The position numbers and the translations under genes are program-made. DNA of 64,000 nucleotides, from assembly GCA_039602395.1 (NCBI GenBank), contig JBCNJP010000245.1:62001-126000 (forward strand). Direction: 5' to 3'. This DNA comes from Deinandra increscens subsp. villosa. Taxonomy: Eukaryota > Streptophyta > Magnoliopsida > Asterales > Asteraceae. Below are positions 31,114-42,322 of the stretch, in pieces. The notes under the pieces are model-generated. The model worked only from the letters and a program-made list of their open reading frames with translations. It was not told where the DNA came from and made no database searches. Numbering within the stretch: position 1 is the stretch's first letter; every line of letters starts with the position of its first letter.

Positions 31114-31175
31114 AACTCCCCCTTAACGTGTAGTGTATCTTTTCTAACTAAATCTCTAGTCTTCAATCTTCAACA
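31114..31175 (-). repeat. 62 bp of GagO-C internal sequence outside its 5' LTR
   Basis: This is identical to 25157-25218, which is internal sequence beside the 3' LTR. It lies on the wrong side of the 5' LTR. It looks like the end of a second internal region, as would remain from a tandem LTR-internal-LTR-internal array made by unequal recombination. Alternatively the LTR is 409 bp and starts TGTTGAAG, but no polypurine tract would then adjoin it. Confidence 0.7.
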
Positions 31176-31251
31176 TCTTGATGCATATTTCATGACAGTA
31201 AATACTAATGCTTGACCATGTGGATAACATCTTGATGCATATTTCATGACA
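31172..31251. repeat. 26-bp direct repeat
   Basis: AACATCTTGATGCATATTTC followed by ATGACA occurs at 31172-31197 and 31226-31251, 54 bases apart. The first copy overlaps the end of the GagO-C-derived 62 bp, so it may have formed during the rearrangement there. Confidence 0.8.
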
Positions 31252-31477
31252 AAAAGAAAAATAAGTGTGAATATCAAAAAGAGAAGTCACTGTGTATATG
31301 TGTGTTCATTTTGCAAAGATTTAAACTTGTTTGATTTTCTTTATTATGTCAAACGATCGGACTTTCTCTGCGTGCTCACAAGGCCGACCTGATTGTTGTT
31401 CATTTGACATTCTGCTTTATTTTCTTTGGTGTTTCGTATAACTCATCAGACTTTCTCTGCGTGTACGGGAGTACCGA
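31176..31477 (+). mobile_element. GagO-B 3' non-coding region, second piece, with two hairpin units
   Basis: This continues GagO-B after the GagO-C insertion. From about 31316 it is the reverse complement of the hairpin region of GagO-C. One full unit (31347-31409) has the outer stem TGTCAAACGA/TCATTTGACA with one mismatch. A second unit starts near 31436 and is cut at 31477 by the Ty3-VI LTR. Confidence 0.75.
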
Positions 31478-32296
31478 TGTCACACCCTCAAAGTCCACAT
31501 GCGGAGTATAACCGCGAGGCGTGTGACAAACCAGGACCTGAGTCATTAGTCATACTAACCATGCAAGAAAATTGTTTTAACACATGTGGAAGCGTAAATA
31601 AAGATAAGTAAATATGTTGCGCAAAACTCGCACACAGAACAAAGTAAACCAAAAGTTTTCAAAAACATTTATTGTTTCAAAAGAATTCAAACATATGTTA
31701 GACCCAATGCATCCTACCGTGTGTGGACTTCAACGACCTGTGAGAAACATGCTATGTGGGTCAGCGCAAGGGTTGGTGAGTTCATAAATACACAATGGTA
31801 AAAATAAATGTTTGTTATTATGTTTGTACCAACGTAATCATAATTGTAATTGTAGCTAGCTAGGCCAATATTGCTATCACTATGTGGTTCGCAACCGAAG
31901 CGTGACTGTTTGTGTTCGTACTGCCTTTCTACCATCGTATAACACGAACAATGACGATACTGTCTAGGATAATGTTACACCCGTTCGACTTCCAGTCGAG
32001 TTAGAGCGACTAACGCAGGTGGGGTTTGTCAAACCCAGTAGTACTACTCAATATAACCTCGCTTTCTCATAAATTAACGGTCCGAAAATGTAAGGACTTC
32101 AAATATGTGTTATGTTCGCACATACGTGCTCAGCTATACAATTATATTACGAGAAATGTTTGTAGCATGCATTTCTCTCTCAATGAGATACTTAGAGAGA
32201 AAGTGTTAGAGAACTCACCTTTGGGAGCTCGGCAAGAATGTTAAAATGAGTGTACATGACTTCCTAAGAATCACCTAAATTTTACCGGGCGTCACA
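31478..32296 (-). mobile_element. Ty3-VI 3' LTR
   Basis: On the plus strand it runs from TGTCACACCC to GGGCGTCACA, an 819-bp LTR with complementary ends. It matches the right LTR from 45847 until that copy is cut. A polypurine tract follows at 32297. Confidence 0.9.
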
Positions 32297-32310
32297 TCAT
32301 CCCCTTGTTG
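32297..32310 (-). other. Polypurine tract of Ty3-VI
   Basis: The sense sequence CAACAAGGGGATGA adjoins the LTR start TGTGACG. The junction and its flank recur near 32384-32405, with TCACATCATCCCCTTGTTG in both places. Confidence 0.85.
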
Positions 32311-33689
32311 AAGAAATTTTCGTCCCGAAAATTAAGATCGTTGCTCGTTTGCTAGACACAAAGAAAAATAAAATTTTCAGTTGTCACATCATCCCCTTGT
32401 TGAAATTAATTTCGCCCCGAAGTTTAGCTAGTACTTTTGATGGTCGACGTTTGTCTGTTTGAACAACTAAGGATACCTTCGCAATGTTTGATCACCATGT
32501 TTCTGCGCAAAATCATATCCACGCTTCAAGTTTCCAACGAACCTTGAAGATTGGAATCTTGCTATGCTCGAGTTGTTTCTGTTTCCAATCTTGGTCCATC
32601 ACTTCCACTGGTTCCCTAATGGAATGTAATTATTCATCGGTTTCCAACTCCTCAAGTGAGATGATGAGTCTTTTATTCGATAACCACTTATCAGATTAAA
32701 TGCATGGATGCGTTGTGTATACCATAAATCCTTCCGATAGATCCAACTTGTGTGTTATAGAACCAATTCTATCAACGATTAGAAAGGTTCTACGTATCAT
32801 AGGTTTGGTTTGACCCATTTTCCCAAAACGCAAATTCCCCTACCAGGGTGGGACTCTTAGTGGAATGTTTGTCGGCGTAGCTCTTCTGCTGATTACGAGA
32901 CACTGCCATACAGTTTCAGGTTTTGCGTGATCTCTTCCGGTGTCTCGTGTACAGTTCGAAACCTGTAAGCTGAGCATCACTAACTGCTGCCTAGCAGGTT
33001 GTGACTTACATTTTATCCTTGAAAATGTATCAAATTGTGTTATCTCAATGTTAGTGCGTTAACTGTTTGTTATATAACACTCTAACAAGTGTTAGAAGCG
33101 TTCCTAAGATGTTTTTGGAATTCATTGCACATGCCCTAAGCATATTTCCTAACGGATTGGGTAGTGTGTACATTATGTCCATTAGTTTGAAAATGAGATG
33201 CAGTGCTCACGCCCCAATATGATAGAAGCGGCACCTATGCCATGAGATGATATCTTACCTGTAAGGCTGAGATAACTTTTCCATTATGTCAGTCCTTTCG
33301 ATCGTTAAAAGTGTGTAGGTTTGGTCATTTGATCATCGATCACCCCGCCCGTACAACGTACGCTTGATGTTCGAGGTAGTTTGGTGTTAGAATCCATAGA
33401 GGTTTGTCCCTACTTCACATAGGAATTTTAATAGGTTGTAGCAATAGTCCAGATAACTTCTAATATATGGTCTTAACCGTAGAGCAAGTTAGGCACCTGC
33501 TCACCTAGGTTCCAATTTCGGCTTTAGAGACCGGCCACCAGTAGAGTGCTTTCAAATGTTCGTCCCTTACCAGCTCTCAAAGGTTCTCGTACCAGGGTAC
33601 CCATAAATCTACGAATGCTATCTAGTTTGACTTTAAAGAGTTTGTCATTTCCTCATCGAGATCCCATCCCTACATTAGCTTCTCAAAAT
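32311..33689 (-). mobile_element. Ty3-VI internal region downstream of RNase H (decayed)
   Basis: By position this should hold integrase and the 3' leader. I could not recognise integrase motifs in any frame. The start has a local duplication of the polypurine/LTR junction. Confidence 0.5.
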
Positions 33690-34090
33690 GCCTCGTGTTG
33701 CGTCTCCCGAGCTTGCTTTGGTAATTCAATATGTATAGTGAGCTGCGATGCTTGAACCTGGTTAAGTTGTAGGGTTTCTTTATTACTCAAGGCATTGGCT
33801 ACAACACTAGCCTTTCCCAGTGATAACTAAATCTAGTTCCTAGTCTGACTCCTAATCCCACTTCTAAAGCGCCTTCAGTGTTTATATATAGGGTGTATTA
33901 CACTTAACCTACCACATCTTCGATATTCCAAAAGTGTGCTAGTCACCTACAAAAAACATCCTCCCTCTGGTTGGTAAGTAGGCTAGTTTAGAGATGTGAC
34001 AAACACTCATGATAGTAGTTACTCATTAGGGTTTCGTCCCATAACGTTGTACTTGTGCATCCATTATGCTTTCCAAAATCTTCTAATATG
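33690..34090 (-). pseudogene. Ty3-VI RNase H, C-terminal remnant
   Basis: On the minus strand SLGKASVVANALSNKETLQLNQVQASQL matches the GKANVVAYALSRKE...RVRALRL block of Ty3-IX. Continuity with the RNase H start at 43083-43420 is restored when Copia-VII and one TAGAT are removed. Stops are present. Confidence 0.65.
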
Positions 34091-34095
34091 TAGAT
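34091..34095. repeat. Target site duplication of Copia-VII, left copy
   Basis: TAGAT here and at 43078-43082 flank the element. Confidence 0.9.
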
Positions 34096-34814
34096 TATTA
34101 GAACATAATATAATTGTAACACAAAATAGTCAAGTATTAGAAGAAAAGATAAGACACATCCTTAAAAGATAAAGGATACAAAAGTCTGTATGAATTATAG
34201 ATTTCTGCATGATTTCTGTAATCATACAGAACTACTCCGGAAATTCCGAAATAGTCCTGTACAGACTAAAATCTACGGAAATCCTCATTTCTGTAGATAG
34301 CTTCTAATGGGAAGCATCAAAAGTCTTCAAAGAAGAGTCCAGAAGGAGATCTGGATTATCAAAAGATAAATATCACGAGAAGAACAATTTCTATCTTTAT
34401 GTGGAGAACAAGCAAAATGAATGTCAACTTGGCATTAATCAAGAAGGCAGTTGAAGACAGTTGAAAAATAGATAAATTGAATATCCTCAATTTATCTCTA
34501 TATACTCCGACACACTCCAACATCAACCGTCCTCAACCACCTTATCCAAATACAACTTGCTACATATCCCTATAAATAGCAGGCTGACTTCACCAAACAA
34601 ATGAAGACATCAAGCATACAATTCAATATCTTCTCAAAGCAATTTCAACATTACTCCCAGAGAAAAGTTATTTTTGTTGATACATATTCATACTATAAAC
34701 TCGTGTAAACCATTATTTACATTTGAGATATACATAATAACCCTTTTATGAATTGTTGTCTTCCAATTTGATTTACTTTCCACAACTTATTATTTTGTTT
34801 AAATCAAATTGTGC
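34096..34814 (+). mobile_element. Copia-VII 5' LTR, 3' end deleted
   Basis: This aligns with the right LTR from its start (TATTAGAAC versus TGTTAAAAC) to TCAAATTGTGC. The last 35 bases present in the right LTR are absent. Confidence 0.9.
34571..34578 (+). promoter_or_regulatory. TATA box of the Copia-VII 5' LTR
   Basis: TATAAATA, conserved at 42798-42805 in the right LTR. Confidence 0.7.
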
Positions 34815-35660
34815 ACAGAAACTATCCCATCTAAATTTTAGAACAATTGCTGAACTAGCAAGTAAAAAGATGGTAAAAGGTCTCCCCACCACATTTTCTA
34901 AATCTGAAGAAATATGTGAAGATTGTCAAATGGGAAAAATGAAGAAAACTTCTCACAAAAGTTTTCAAGAAATATCCGAAAGTCAACCACTCGAGCTAAT
35001 CCAAATGGATCTCTGTGGACCCATAGGCACAGAAAGCCTTGGTGGAAAGAAATACATCCTAGTTATGGTGGATGACTTCTCCAGATATACATGGGTCGAA
35101 TATTTGAAATAAATGTGAAACAACAGATCTTATCATTAACTTTATAAGAAGAATACAAAAATTAATGCACTTAAAAGTAAGAAGAATAAGATCTGATAAT
35201 GAAACCGAATTAAAAAAAATCAAAACTAGACACATATCTAGTTAGAAAAGGCATATCTCATGAGTTCTCGGCACCAATGACCCCACAACAAAATGGGGTA
35301 GTAGAAAGGAGAAACATAACTCTAGTAGAAGCTGCCACATCCATGCTTTCCTCAGCAAATCTTCCCACCTACTTCTGGGTTGAAGCCATTGCAACAACAT
35401 GCTTCACTCAAAATAGATCTGTCATCAACAAGAGGATCAATCAAATTCCCTACCAAGCAATCAATAAGAAAACTCCTAACTTAAAATTTCTTCATGTCTT
35501 TGGATGTAGGTGCAACATACTAAACGACCAAGATTATCTCGGAAAGTTCGAAAAAAAGCTGACAAAGGAATCTTCATTGTATACTCACTCAAATCAAAAG
35601 CATACAGAGTTTTTGTTCTAAAAACTCAAGTGGTAAGAGAAAGTATAAATGTGTCATTTA
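34815..35660 (+). pseudogene. Copia-VII integrase
   Basis: It starts inside the GAG-pre-integrase zinc finger (LSHLNFRTIAELA, CEDCQMGKMKK). The core has QMDLCGP, MVDDFSRYTWVEYL and, in another frame, RSDNETELKK for the D,D,E triad, then PQQNGVVERRN and FWVEAIATTCFTQNR. Frameshifts occur near 35110, 35225 and 35560. It would insert cDNA into the genome but is inactive here. Confidence 0.85.
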
Positions 35661-36180
35661 GTGATGATAAAATGGCTATAAATGTTAGCACCACATCTCC
35701 AAATAAAAAGGATTACATCCCTGAAATAACAATCTCAAAAAAAGAAAGAAAAGCATCCCATAAATTTTTCGAAGAAAACTCTGATGATGAAAATAACATT
35801 CCCTTATTTTCTCCTCTTGCAAAAACCACTATCACAAAAGATCATTACAAAAGATAGCAAAGAAACCGTGATTCAGAATGAAATTTCCCATTCAAAAGAT
35901 AAAAATAATGAAATCTATGATTCTCAACTCTTAAATAAAAAGGGTACAACTACAAAACATTACAGAACTCCACTTCGGAGCTCCTAAATGATTCTGTAAC
36001 TGAGATCTTGCCCTCAGCTGACTGTCCATCAGCTGAGGGGGAGAGTCAAGACACTGATAAAACCGACCTAATGCTCGGGGAGTGAAGAGTTAGCCACTCT
36101 CCCTCGAGCAACAAAATGGACAAAAGATTATCCCATAAATTTAATCATTGGTGATCAAAACAAAAATGTCCAGACCAGGT
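35661..36180 (+). pseudogene. Copia-VII linker between integrase and RT
   Basis: This Ser/Thr/Lys-rich variable linker is typical between the two domains. Several short frames and stops are present. No domain is recognised. Confidence 0.6.
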
Positions 36181-37260
36181 CAGCCTCAGCCAATCAATGT
36201 CTCTATGCTGGATTCCTCAGCATAATTGAACCAAAAACCTATGAAGAAACCCTCCAGGATCCCCACTGGATCCTAGCCATGCAACAAGAAGTTGGAAAAA
36301 TTGAAAGAAATAATGTGTGGAATTTAGTTCCAAGACTTAACAACAAATATGTTATAAGAACTAAATCGGATTTTTGAAATAAAACAGACGAAGAAGGTAT
36401 CATAATTAGGAACAAAGCTAGACTTGTAGCAAAAGGATACTGACAACAAGAAGGATTAGACTATGATGAAACCTTTGCCCCAGTTACAAGACTTGAGGCT
36501 GTCAGGATATTTCTAGCCTTCGCAGCCTTCAAAGGTTTCAAAGTCCATCAAATGGATGTTCAATGTGCCTTCTTAAATGGAAAAATTGAACAGAAAGTTT
36601 ACATTGAACAACCACCAGGATTTGAAAGCGAAAAATTTCCAAGTCATGTTTGTAAACTTAAAAGAGCTCTGTACGGTCTAAAACAAGCACCTAGAGCATG
36701 GTATAACACCTTCTCTGACTTTCTTTTATCGGCTAACTTTAAAAGGGGTCCATTGACACCACCTTATTTATAAAAGAAAGAAAAGGTCATCTCTTGATTA
36801 TACAAATTTATGTAGACGATGTCATCTATGGATCCACGTGTCCATCATTTTGTAAAGAATTTCAGGAACTTATGACAACAAACTTTGAAATGAGCATTAT
36901 GGGAGAACTAAAGTATTTTTTGGGAATCCAAATTAAACAAACACCAGAGGGAATTTTTATAAATCAAGAAAAATATATTTAAAATCTCCTCATTAAGTAT
37001 TCTCTCTCAAGCTGCTCCTCAATCAAAACACCAATGGCCAAAAATGTGAAAATTGATGCTGACAAAGATGGTAAAAATGTTGATGAGCACACATACAGAG
37101 GAATGATAGGCTCACTTCTGTATCTCACAGCAAGTAGGCCTGACATCATGTTCTCCACATGCTTCCTTGCCAGATATCAATGTAAACCCAAGGAGTCTCA
37201 ACTATTAGCTGTCAAAAGAGTTTTTAGATACCTAAAAGGATCAGCTAACCTAGGTCTCTA
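36181..37260 (+). pseudogene. Copia-VII reverse transcriptase
   Basis: It shows NVWNLVPR, NKARLVAKGY, YDETFAPVTRLEAVRIFLA, HQMDVQCAFLNG, VCKLKRALYGLKQAPRAWY, IYVDDVIYGST and HTYRGMIGSLLYLTASRPDIMF. All catalytic aspartate blocks are visible (QMDV, YVDD). Stops near 36376, 36442 and 36980 and a frameshift near 36745 break it. Confidence 0.9.
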
Positions 37261-37570
37261 GTATCCCAAGGATTCTGATTTCTCTCTAACAGCCTACTCA
37301 GACGCTGATCATGCAGGTTATAGACTAGACAGAAAGAGCACATCAGGAAGCTGTCAAATGCTAGGAGCTGCTGCTCTCAAGTAATATGAATTCAGACCCA
37401 ACTCAAAGACTACGAGATAAATCTCACTAAGATACCAATTTTCTGTGATTCAAAGAGTGTTATCGCCATCACATCCAATCATGTCCATCACTTTGTCCCA
37501 ACTGAACTCCAGCTTACAGATATCTTTACTAAACCTCTAGATGAAAAGAGTTCCCGTTTTTACTAAGAAA
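37261..37570 (+). pseudogene. Copia-VII RNase H, internally deleted
   Basis: It begins YPKDSDFSLTAYSDADHAG and RKSTSGSCQMLG as usual, then jumps to FCDSKSVIAI-like and TKPLDEK-like blocks in broken frames. Much of the middle of the domain is gone. Confidence 0.75.
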
Positions 37571-37928
37571 GTTGGGGATGCTAAACATGACAGCAAACTA
37601 AAAATTTTATATACATAATAAAAGAATTAAAAAAAAATAATTTTTAAAAAAAAATAAATAAATAATAAAAAAAAGGGGAGAAGGGGACTCAGTTCAATAA
37701 CTACCTGTCATTTTTTTCCCTGTACTCCCAAATAACTTCTCTGAAAAGTTGACTTCTAAAACAAAAAGCTCAAATTTCTAGAACCAAAAACATCAATAAT
37801 GACCTATAAGAATAGGCTGTCAAATCCATCTGCTCTCCCTTCTATTCATCTCATCATCTCAACTTGTCTTTAAAAGAAGCACAAAAGTCAAATTTCCAAG
37901 CAAATCAAAAAAAAAAAAAAACTCAACC
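37571..37928 (+). other. A-rich spacer with an internal purine tract
   Basis: An A-rich stretch (about 37610-37680) ends in AAAAAAAAGGGGAGAAGGGG (37669-37688). The tract resembles a polypurine tract but lies 4.6 kb before the LTR, between pol and the extra ORFs. The rest is plain sequence leading to the ATG at 37929. Confidence 0.6.
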
Positions 37929-38775
37929 ATGTCTTTCAAAGAGCTTTCTCCACCATTACCTGAAAACACGACATTCCCTGTTCCTCATGCTTTACACACC
38001 CTACGGGAACAGATTTTGGTCATATCAACCAATGATGAAATTTCTCCAAAATTGCTCCATAGGATATGCACTAACTCTTGATATTCCAATCAACTACTCC
38101 CTACTTCAGGAATTATGGAGGAATATTGTTCTCATTGTCAAGGATGGAGACAATGCCTTAATAAGAACATCTGTATGTGGAGTAATGTTTATCTTTGATC
38201 AACATCTGATCAGAAAAGCACTTCAAATCAAAGACAGTCCATCTGTTCCCAATCACTTTGATCAAGATACTGTGATCAAAACTCTTCTTGATATGGGATA
38301 CAAAGGAAATCTATATGAAGGAATAGCTGAAAGAGTTCACCTTCCACATCTATGGCAAAAAAATTTCTCTCAAATCCAAATTTGTCTCTCATCAAAATAC
38401 TCTGACCATCATCTCTCTGATGAGGACACTCAATGTGTCATGCATTCTCTCATTCAAGGTCACAACATGAATTTCTCTCTGTACCTCATGAGACACATGC
38501 AAAGGAATCTCCACATACCCTTAAATGAAAGATTCATTCTCTATCCCAGATTTTCAACAAAATTAATCCTTCAAGCATTAAATTGGGACACAATACCTAG
38601 AGGAATCAATACAAGCAAAGTAGTATCTCAAAAGGGAATATCTCCTAGTGGACTGTCAATTTCCGGACTTCCAGACTCTAATGGATATTTTCTCCCATCC
38701 ACGGGAAGGCAAACTTCTTTGAATCTTTATATATCTCTTCAAATGGAAGCGAGATTCAAAGCCAGCGGTAATTAA
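37929..38775 (+). pseudogene. Copia-VII extra ORF a (domain copy 1)
   Basis: The start ATG at 37929 gives MSFKELSPPLPENTTF. A frameshift near 38040 moves it into the frame that runs to 38775. The protein pattern matches the first extra ORF of Copia-VIII: FL.NC...YALT ... LLQE.W, then GY.G.L....R..LP..W, then MNFS......M..N....L..R..LYPRF. No known fold is recognised. It may serve a role after reverse transcription, but nothing here shows which. Confidence 0.65.
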
Positions 38776-38970
38776 TTCGCTAATTATTCACATAAAAGCC
38801 AACGGTAATTTTTATTACCTTTCAGAATAAAAGCATCCGTTTGAATTAATTATAGCCGTTAAAGGAGAACCTTAAAAAAAATGGAACGGCATGAGGAGTT
38901 ACCTATAAAAGAACATCAAATTCTCTCATCCAAATCCCACTGTTCAATACACAAACCTGAGAAATCACAA
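38776..38970 (+). other. Spacer between Copia-VII extra ORFs
   Basis: It contains repeated AGCCA(G/A)CGGTAAT words (38761 and 38797) and a short open frame joined to the next ORF. No feature is called. Confidence 0.4.
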
Positions 38971-41709
38971 ATGGCATCCTCATCTGCAACTCCTGTGATG
39001 AACACTCGGTCCAAAGGAAAAATCCCTAGAAACCCCTCTGCTCAAACCCTAAACCTAGATTCCTCATCCTCCGACTCACCACCCTGACGAAATTTCACCA
39101 TAGATACCCTTAACCAACCATGCGATCTGAACCCATCTGTATACTCATCAAACCTCCAACTGATCATAGAAGCCCTGAAAAATTCTTCTCAACTTGCCAC
39201 AGCCTTAACCATCAACGGACCATGCCTAAAATTAGCCATTTTAAATTTCTGGGAAACCGTCAAAATGATAGTTGGAGACATGAAAGGAACGGTGGACACT
39301 GATAACAACATCACACTCCAACTATCTGATCTGAGAAAAATCTCCCCATTACCAGATGAATTCTCATCCTTTTCTCCTAACACGGAAGATCTAGCCCTGG
39401 TAGAACTGATTATTGAAATAACCAGAGGAAAGTTTGAAGAAAATGGTCACATCTCAAATCTCAAAGTAAGTCAGCTAAAGCCCGCATGGAGATTTACTAC
39501 TGACTTACTCAACCACACCATGACATCCAAGAAGGGATCCGTGGATCAGATCAACAAAAATGTTCTCTCCATTCTTTACAGTCTATGCTTCAATTAAGAA
39601 ATCGACATGGCCTTGCTAATCTGGAAAGATATGCAGAAGAGAGTCAAAGAAAAATCAAAAGGCAAAAAGTCAGAATTTGTGCCCTATGTCAGATTTCTAG
39701 CACAAATGATCAAAGATAGACTAAGAGCAAAGGAAAATGAAGAAATGCATACAACCGAAATGTATCACATCAAAGGTATCTACAGACCAGGTACACACAT
39801 AGATTTTTGCAATTTTCCATGGCATATGGAAGTTAATTTAGAATACAAGAACCCAGTTCTTCGTAAATATCTCATCAAAGCCAAAAAGTTCAAATCAAAT
39901 CATGATCAGTCACCCACCTCAACCAACACCACAACATCACCATCAGAGAAGATGTCTGACGAAAACCCTTCCTCTCCTCCACAACAACAAAACTCACCAC
40001 ATCAGGAAACCCCACCATGTTCCCCACATACACCACATGAGCCAACCTTCTCAGCCTAACACTCTCCAAAAAAAACCAAAAGCCAGCATTCATCACCACA
40101 AGCATCCCTCCAAGAAGTATTTGCCTAATTTCAAACCCAACTAACCAACTCACCCCACCTTGACATTCCCATCATAGCCACACGTTACAATATCTTCTCG
40201 GACTCAGTAAGTAAAGATGATGATGTAACAACAAGTGGAGACTCTAGAAGTCAAGGAAACTTGGAAAAGAGCAACACTGATGTGTTTAGTGCAAGCTCAC
40301 AAGAGACATCCTCACAAAAAACACATCTGTCTAAGGAATCTCTAAAAACACATGAGGTAAATCTAACTTTGGATGAACCAGTGAATGTGGAAGACCTGTA
40401 CACACTCAGCATAGCTGAGTTAACAGGCACTGGTAAAAATCTCAAGGAGAAATCAACCAGTCCAACAGAGAGGCATGTGTTGTCCTTTGGCATATTACCC
40501 CCTGGTGCTGCATCAAAATCTGACTTCGAGAATTTTTCAAAATCTCTCACTGATCTGCTCAATGACTTTATTAATGAGCAAAAACAGCAAAATACAGAAC
40601 TACACCAGAATTTCTGCAGTAGTTCTGAACAAATCGAAGAGCTGTCAAAATAGACAGAAAGTAACAGTCAGAAAATAGTTGAACTTCAAGAAGAGCTGAA
40701 AGTGATGAAGAAAAACAATAAAAAACAATTCAATCAGATTTCTGACCAGCAGAGAGCATTACAAGAAAAGTACTCGCAGCTAAAAGGAGGAAAACAAGAA
40801 TCATTACAAAATCAGATAGGGGAACTAAATAAGATGGCTCAAAAAGCTCTACAATTCTATGAAGCCAAAGGAGAAGAGCTGCTAAACAAGATCAAAGCAG
40901 ATTTCAGCCTTCTACACAAGGAAATAAAAGACGAAAACTCAAATCTGATAAAGATAAATTCTGATCAGATTCTCCTAGAGAAAAGAATGAAAAATTTATC
41001 CACACAAGTAAAAGAAACCAACCTACTTAAGAAAGCCTCAGAAAGGAAGGTCATAGCTCCTCCAGTCATCAATCTTGATGACTCTCCTCCCAGCTCAAAT
41101 CGAAAGGCAGCTCCTGATGAAATCGAACCCTCTCCCAAAAAAAAGAAACATGATCAATGCAAGCCCAGCCTAATTCCTGACCATTCAATGCCACCATCAC
41201 CACCAAGACCACCCACACAGAAACCCAGTCAGCCAGTGGGTCCACCCTCATCAAGTACCTCCATCAAGACTCATGCTGCAGGAACATCAAAACCCACCAA
41301 GGAATCGGTGAAAGTCAAGGAGAAAACCACAAATCCAGGGGGAGACATCAATACTCCTCAATGTCAAGTAGCCTCTCAATCTTTATTTGAAGACAACTAC
41401 GGAAAAGCAAAAAGGATTGACGAGGAACTATGGCATGAAAAGAGGAGATGCGAAGACATATTCCTCAAAGAAAGCGAGCAACCTCCTCAAATAAGCCCAA
41501 TGAGTAAAAAGATCTTTGAGGAGAAAATCAATAATGTGCCATTTAAAAGAAACTGGGTCCAATCAGATGCCACCATCGTGGAGATTGATGAAGTCAAGGA
41601 AAGACAACAAAAGGGAAATCCTTTCACTCACTACTTCAACTCCTACAGGTTCACTACCACCGCAAACGATTGTCAACCTTACACATTCACCGATGCAGAT
41701 CTTGATTAA
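38971..41709 (+). pseudogene. Copia-VII extra ORF b (domain copy 2, Pro-rich linker, coiled coil)
   Basis: The ATG at 38971 (MASSSATPVMNTRSKGK) has a good plant context, CACAAATGGC. One frame runs to 41709 (912 codons), broken only by five in-frame stops near 39085, 39595, 40057, 40126 and 40651. The first part (39130-39660) repeats the domain of ORF a: IIEALKNSSQLATALTI, NFWETV, KPAWRFTTDLLNH. Then come Ser/Pro-rich stretches, a long coiled coil (40640-41030) and a Pro-rich tail with SPMSKKIFEEKINN. It corresponds to the env-like position of SIRE elements; no signal peptide or membrane segment is obvious. Confidence 0.75.
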
Positions 41710-42311
41710 CTCAGTGAAATGCACATTATGTCCCTCATTAAAAGCTTTATAGCAAATGGTTCAACAAGTCTCAAAAGCTGAAGAGCAATACATCGACTCA
41801 GAGAGGCGGGAAAGAAAATATACTATAGGTTTGCTCTGGTTGACTAGGAACTAGCAATATACACAAATCTGAAGAAAGTTGCCATCCAAACTGCAAATGA
41901 AGAGCTTCCCTCAGAATTAAAGTGGACAGGATCCAAAGTAATTCCAAGCACTAGCGAAATAGGAATCTGCTTTAGAAATTATAACACACAGAAGAGGTTC
42001 TTTAGAATCAGCCAGTGTCATGCTTACTCCGATACATCTCTAGATTTCATCGCATTCCTACTAAACGTAAACAGAAAGACTGAACCTGAGACTATATGAA
42101 GAAAGGAACTCATGCTCAAAACAATAGAAGATCTGAAGATACACAGAATGATACAAAAGGAATTGCACAAAGCCTATTGGAGTCCCCTTCCCAAGACTCT
42201 ACGTGTAAAAGAAGACTTTGTAAATATTCACAGTTCCATGCATCCTGATGTCCTCTCAAAAATTTATAGTTTAATATTACTTTCTCTTTTTATTCATTTT
42301 CTTCAAATACT
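41710..42311 (+). pseudogene. Copia-VII extra ORF b, C-terminal remnant and 3' region
   Basis: Beyond the stop at 41707 homology to Copia-II continues: SKVIPSTSEIGICFRN and the stretch after it match 2470-2655 on the minus strand. The original protein was therefore longer. Stops and frameshifts interrupt it before the polypurine tract. Confidence 0.65.
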
Positions 42312-42322
42312 TAGGAGGAGAT
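42312..42322 (+). other. Polypurine tract of Copia-VII
   Basis: TAGGAGGAGAT directly precedes the LTR start TGTTAAAAC. Confidence 0.85.
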
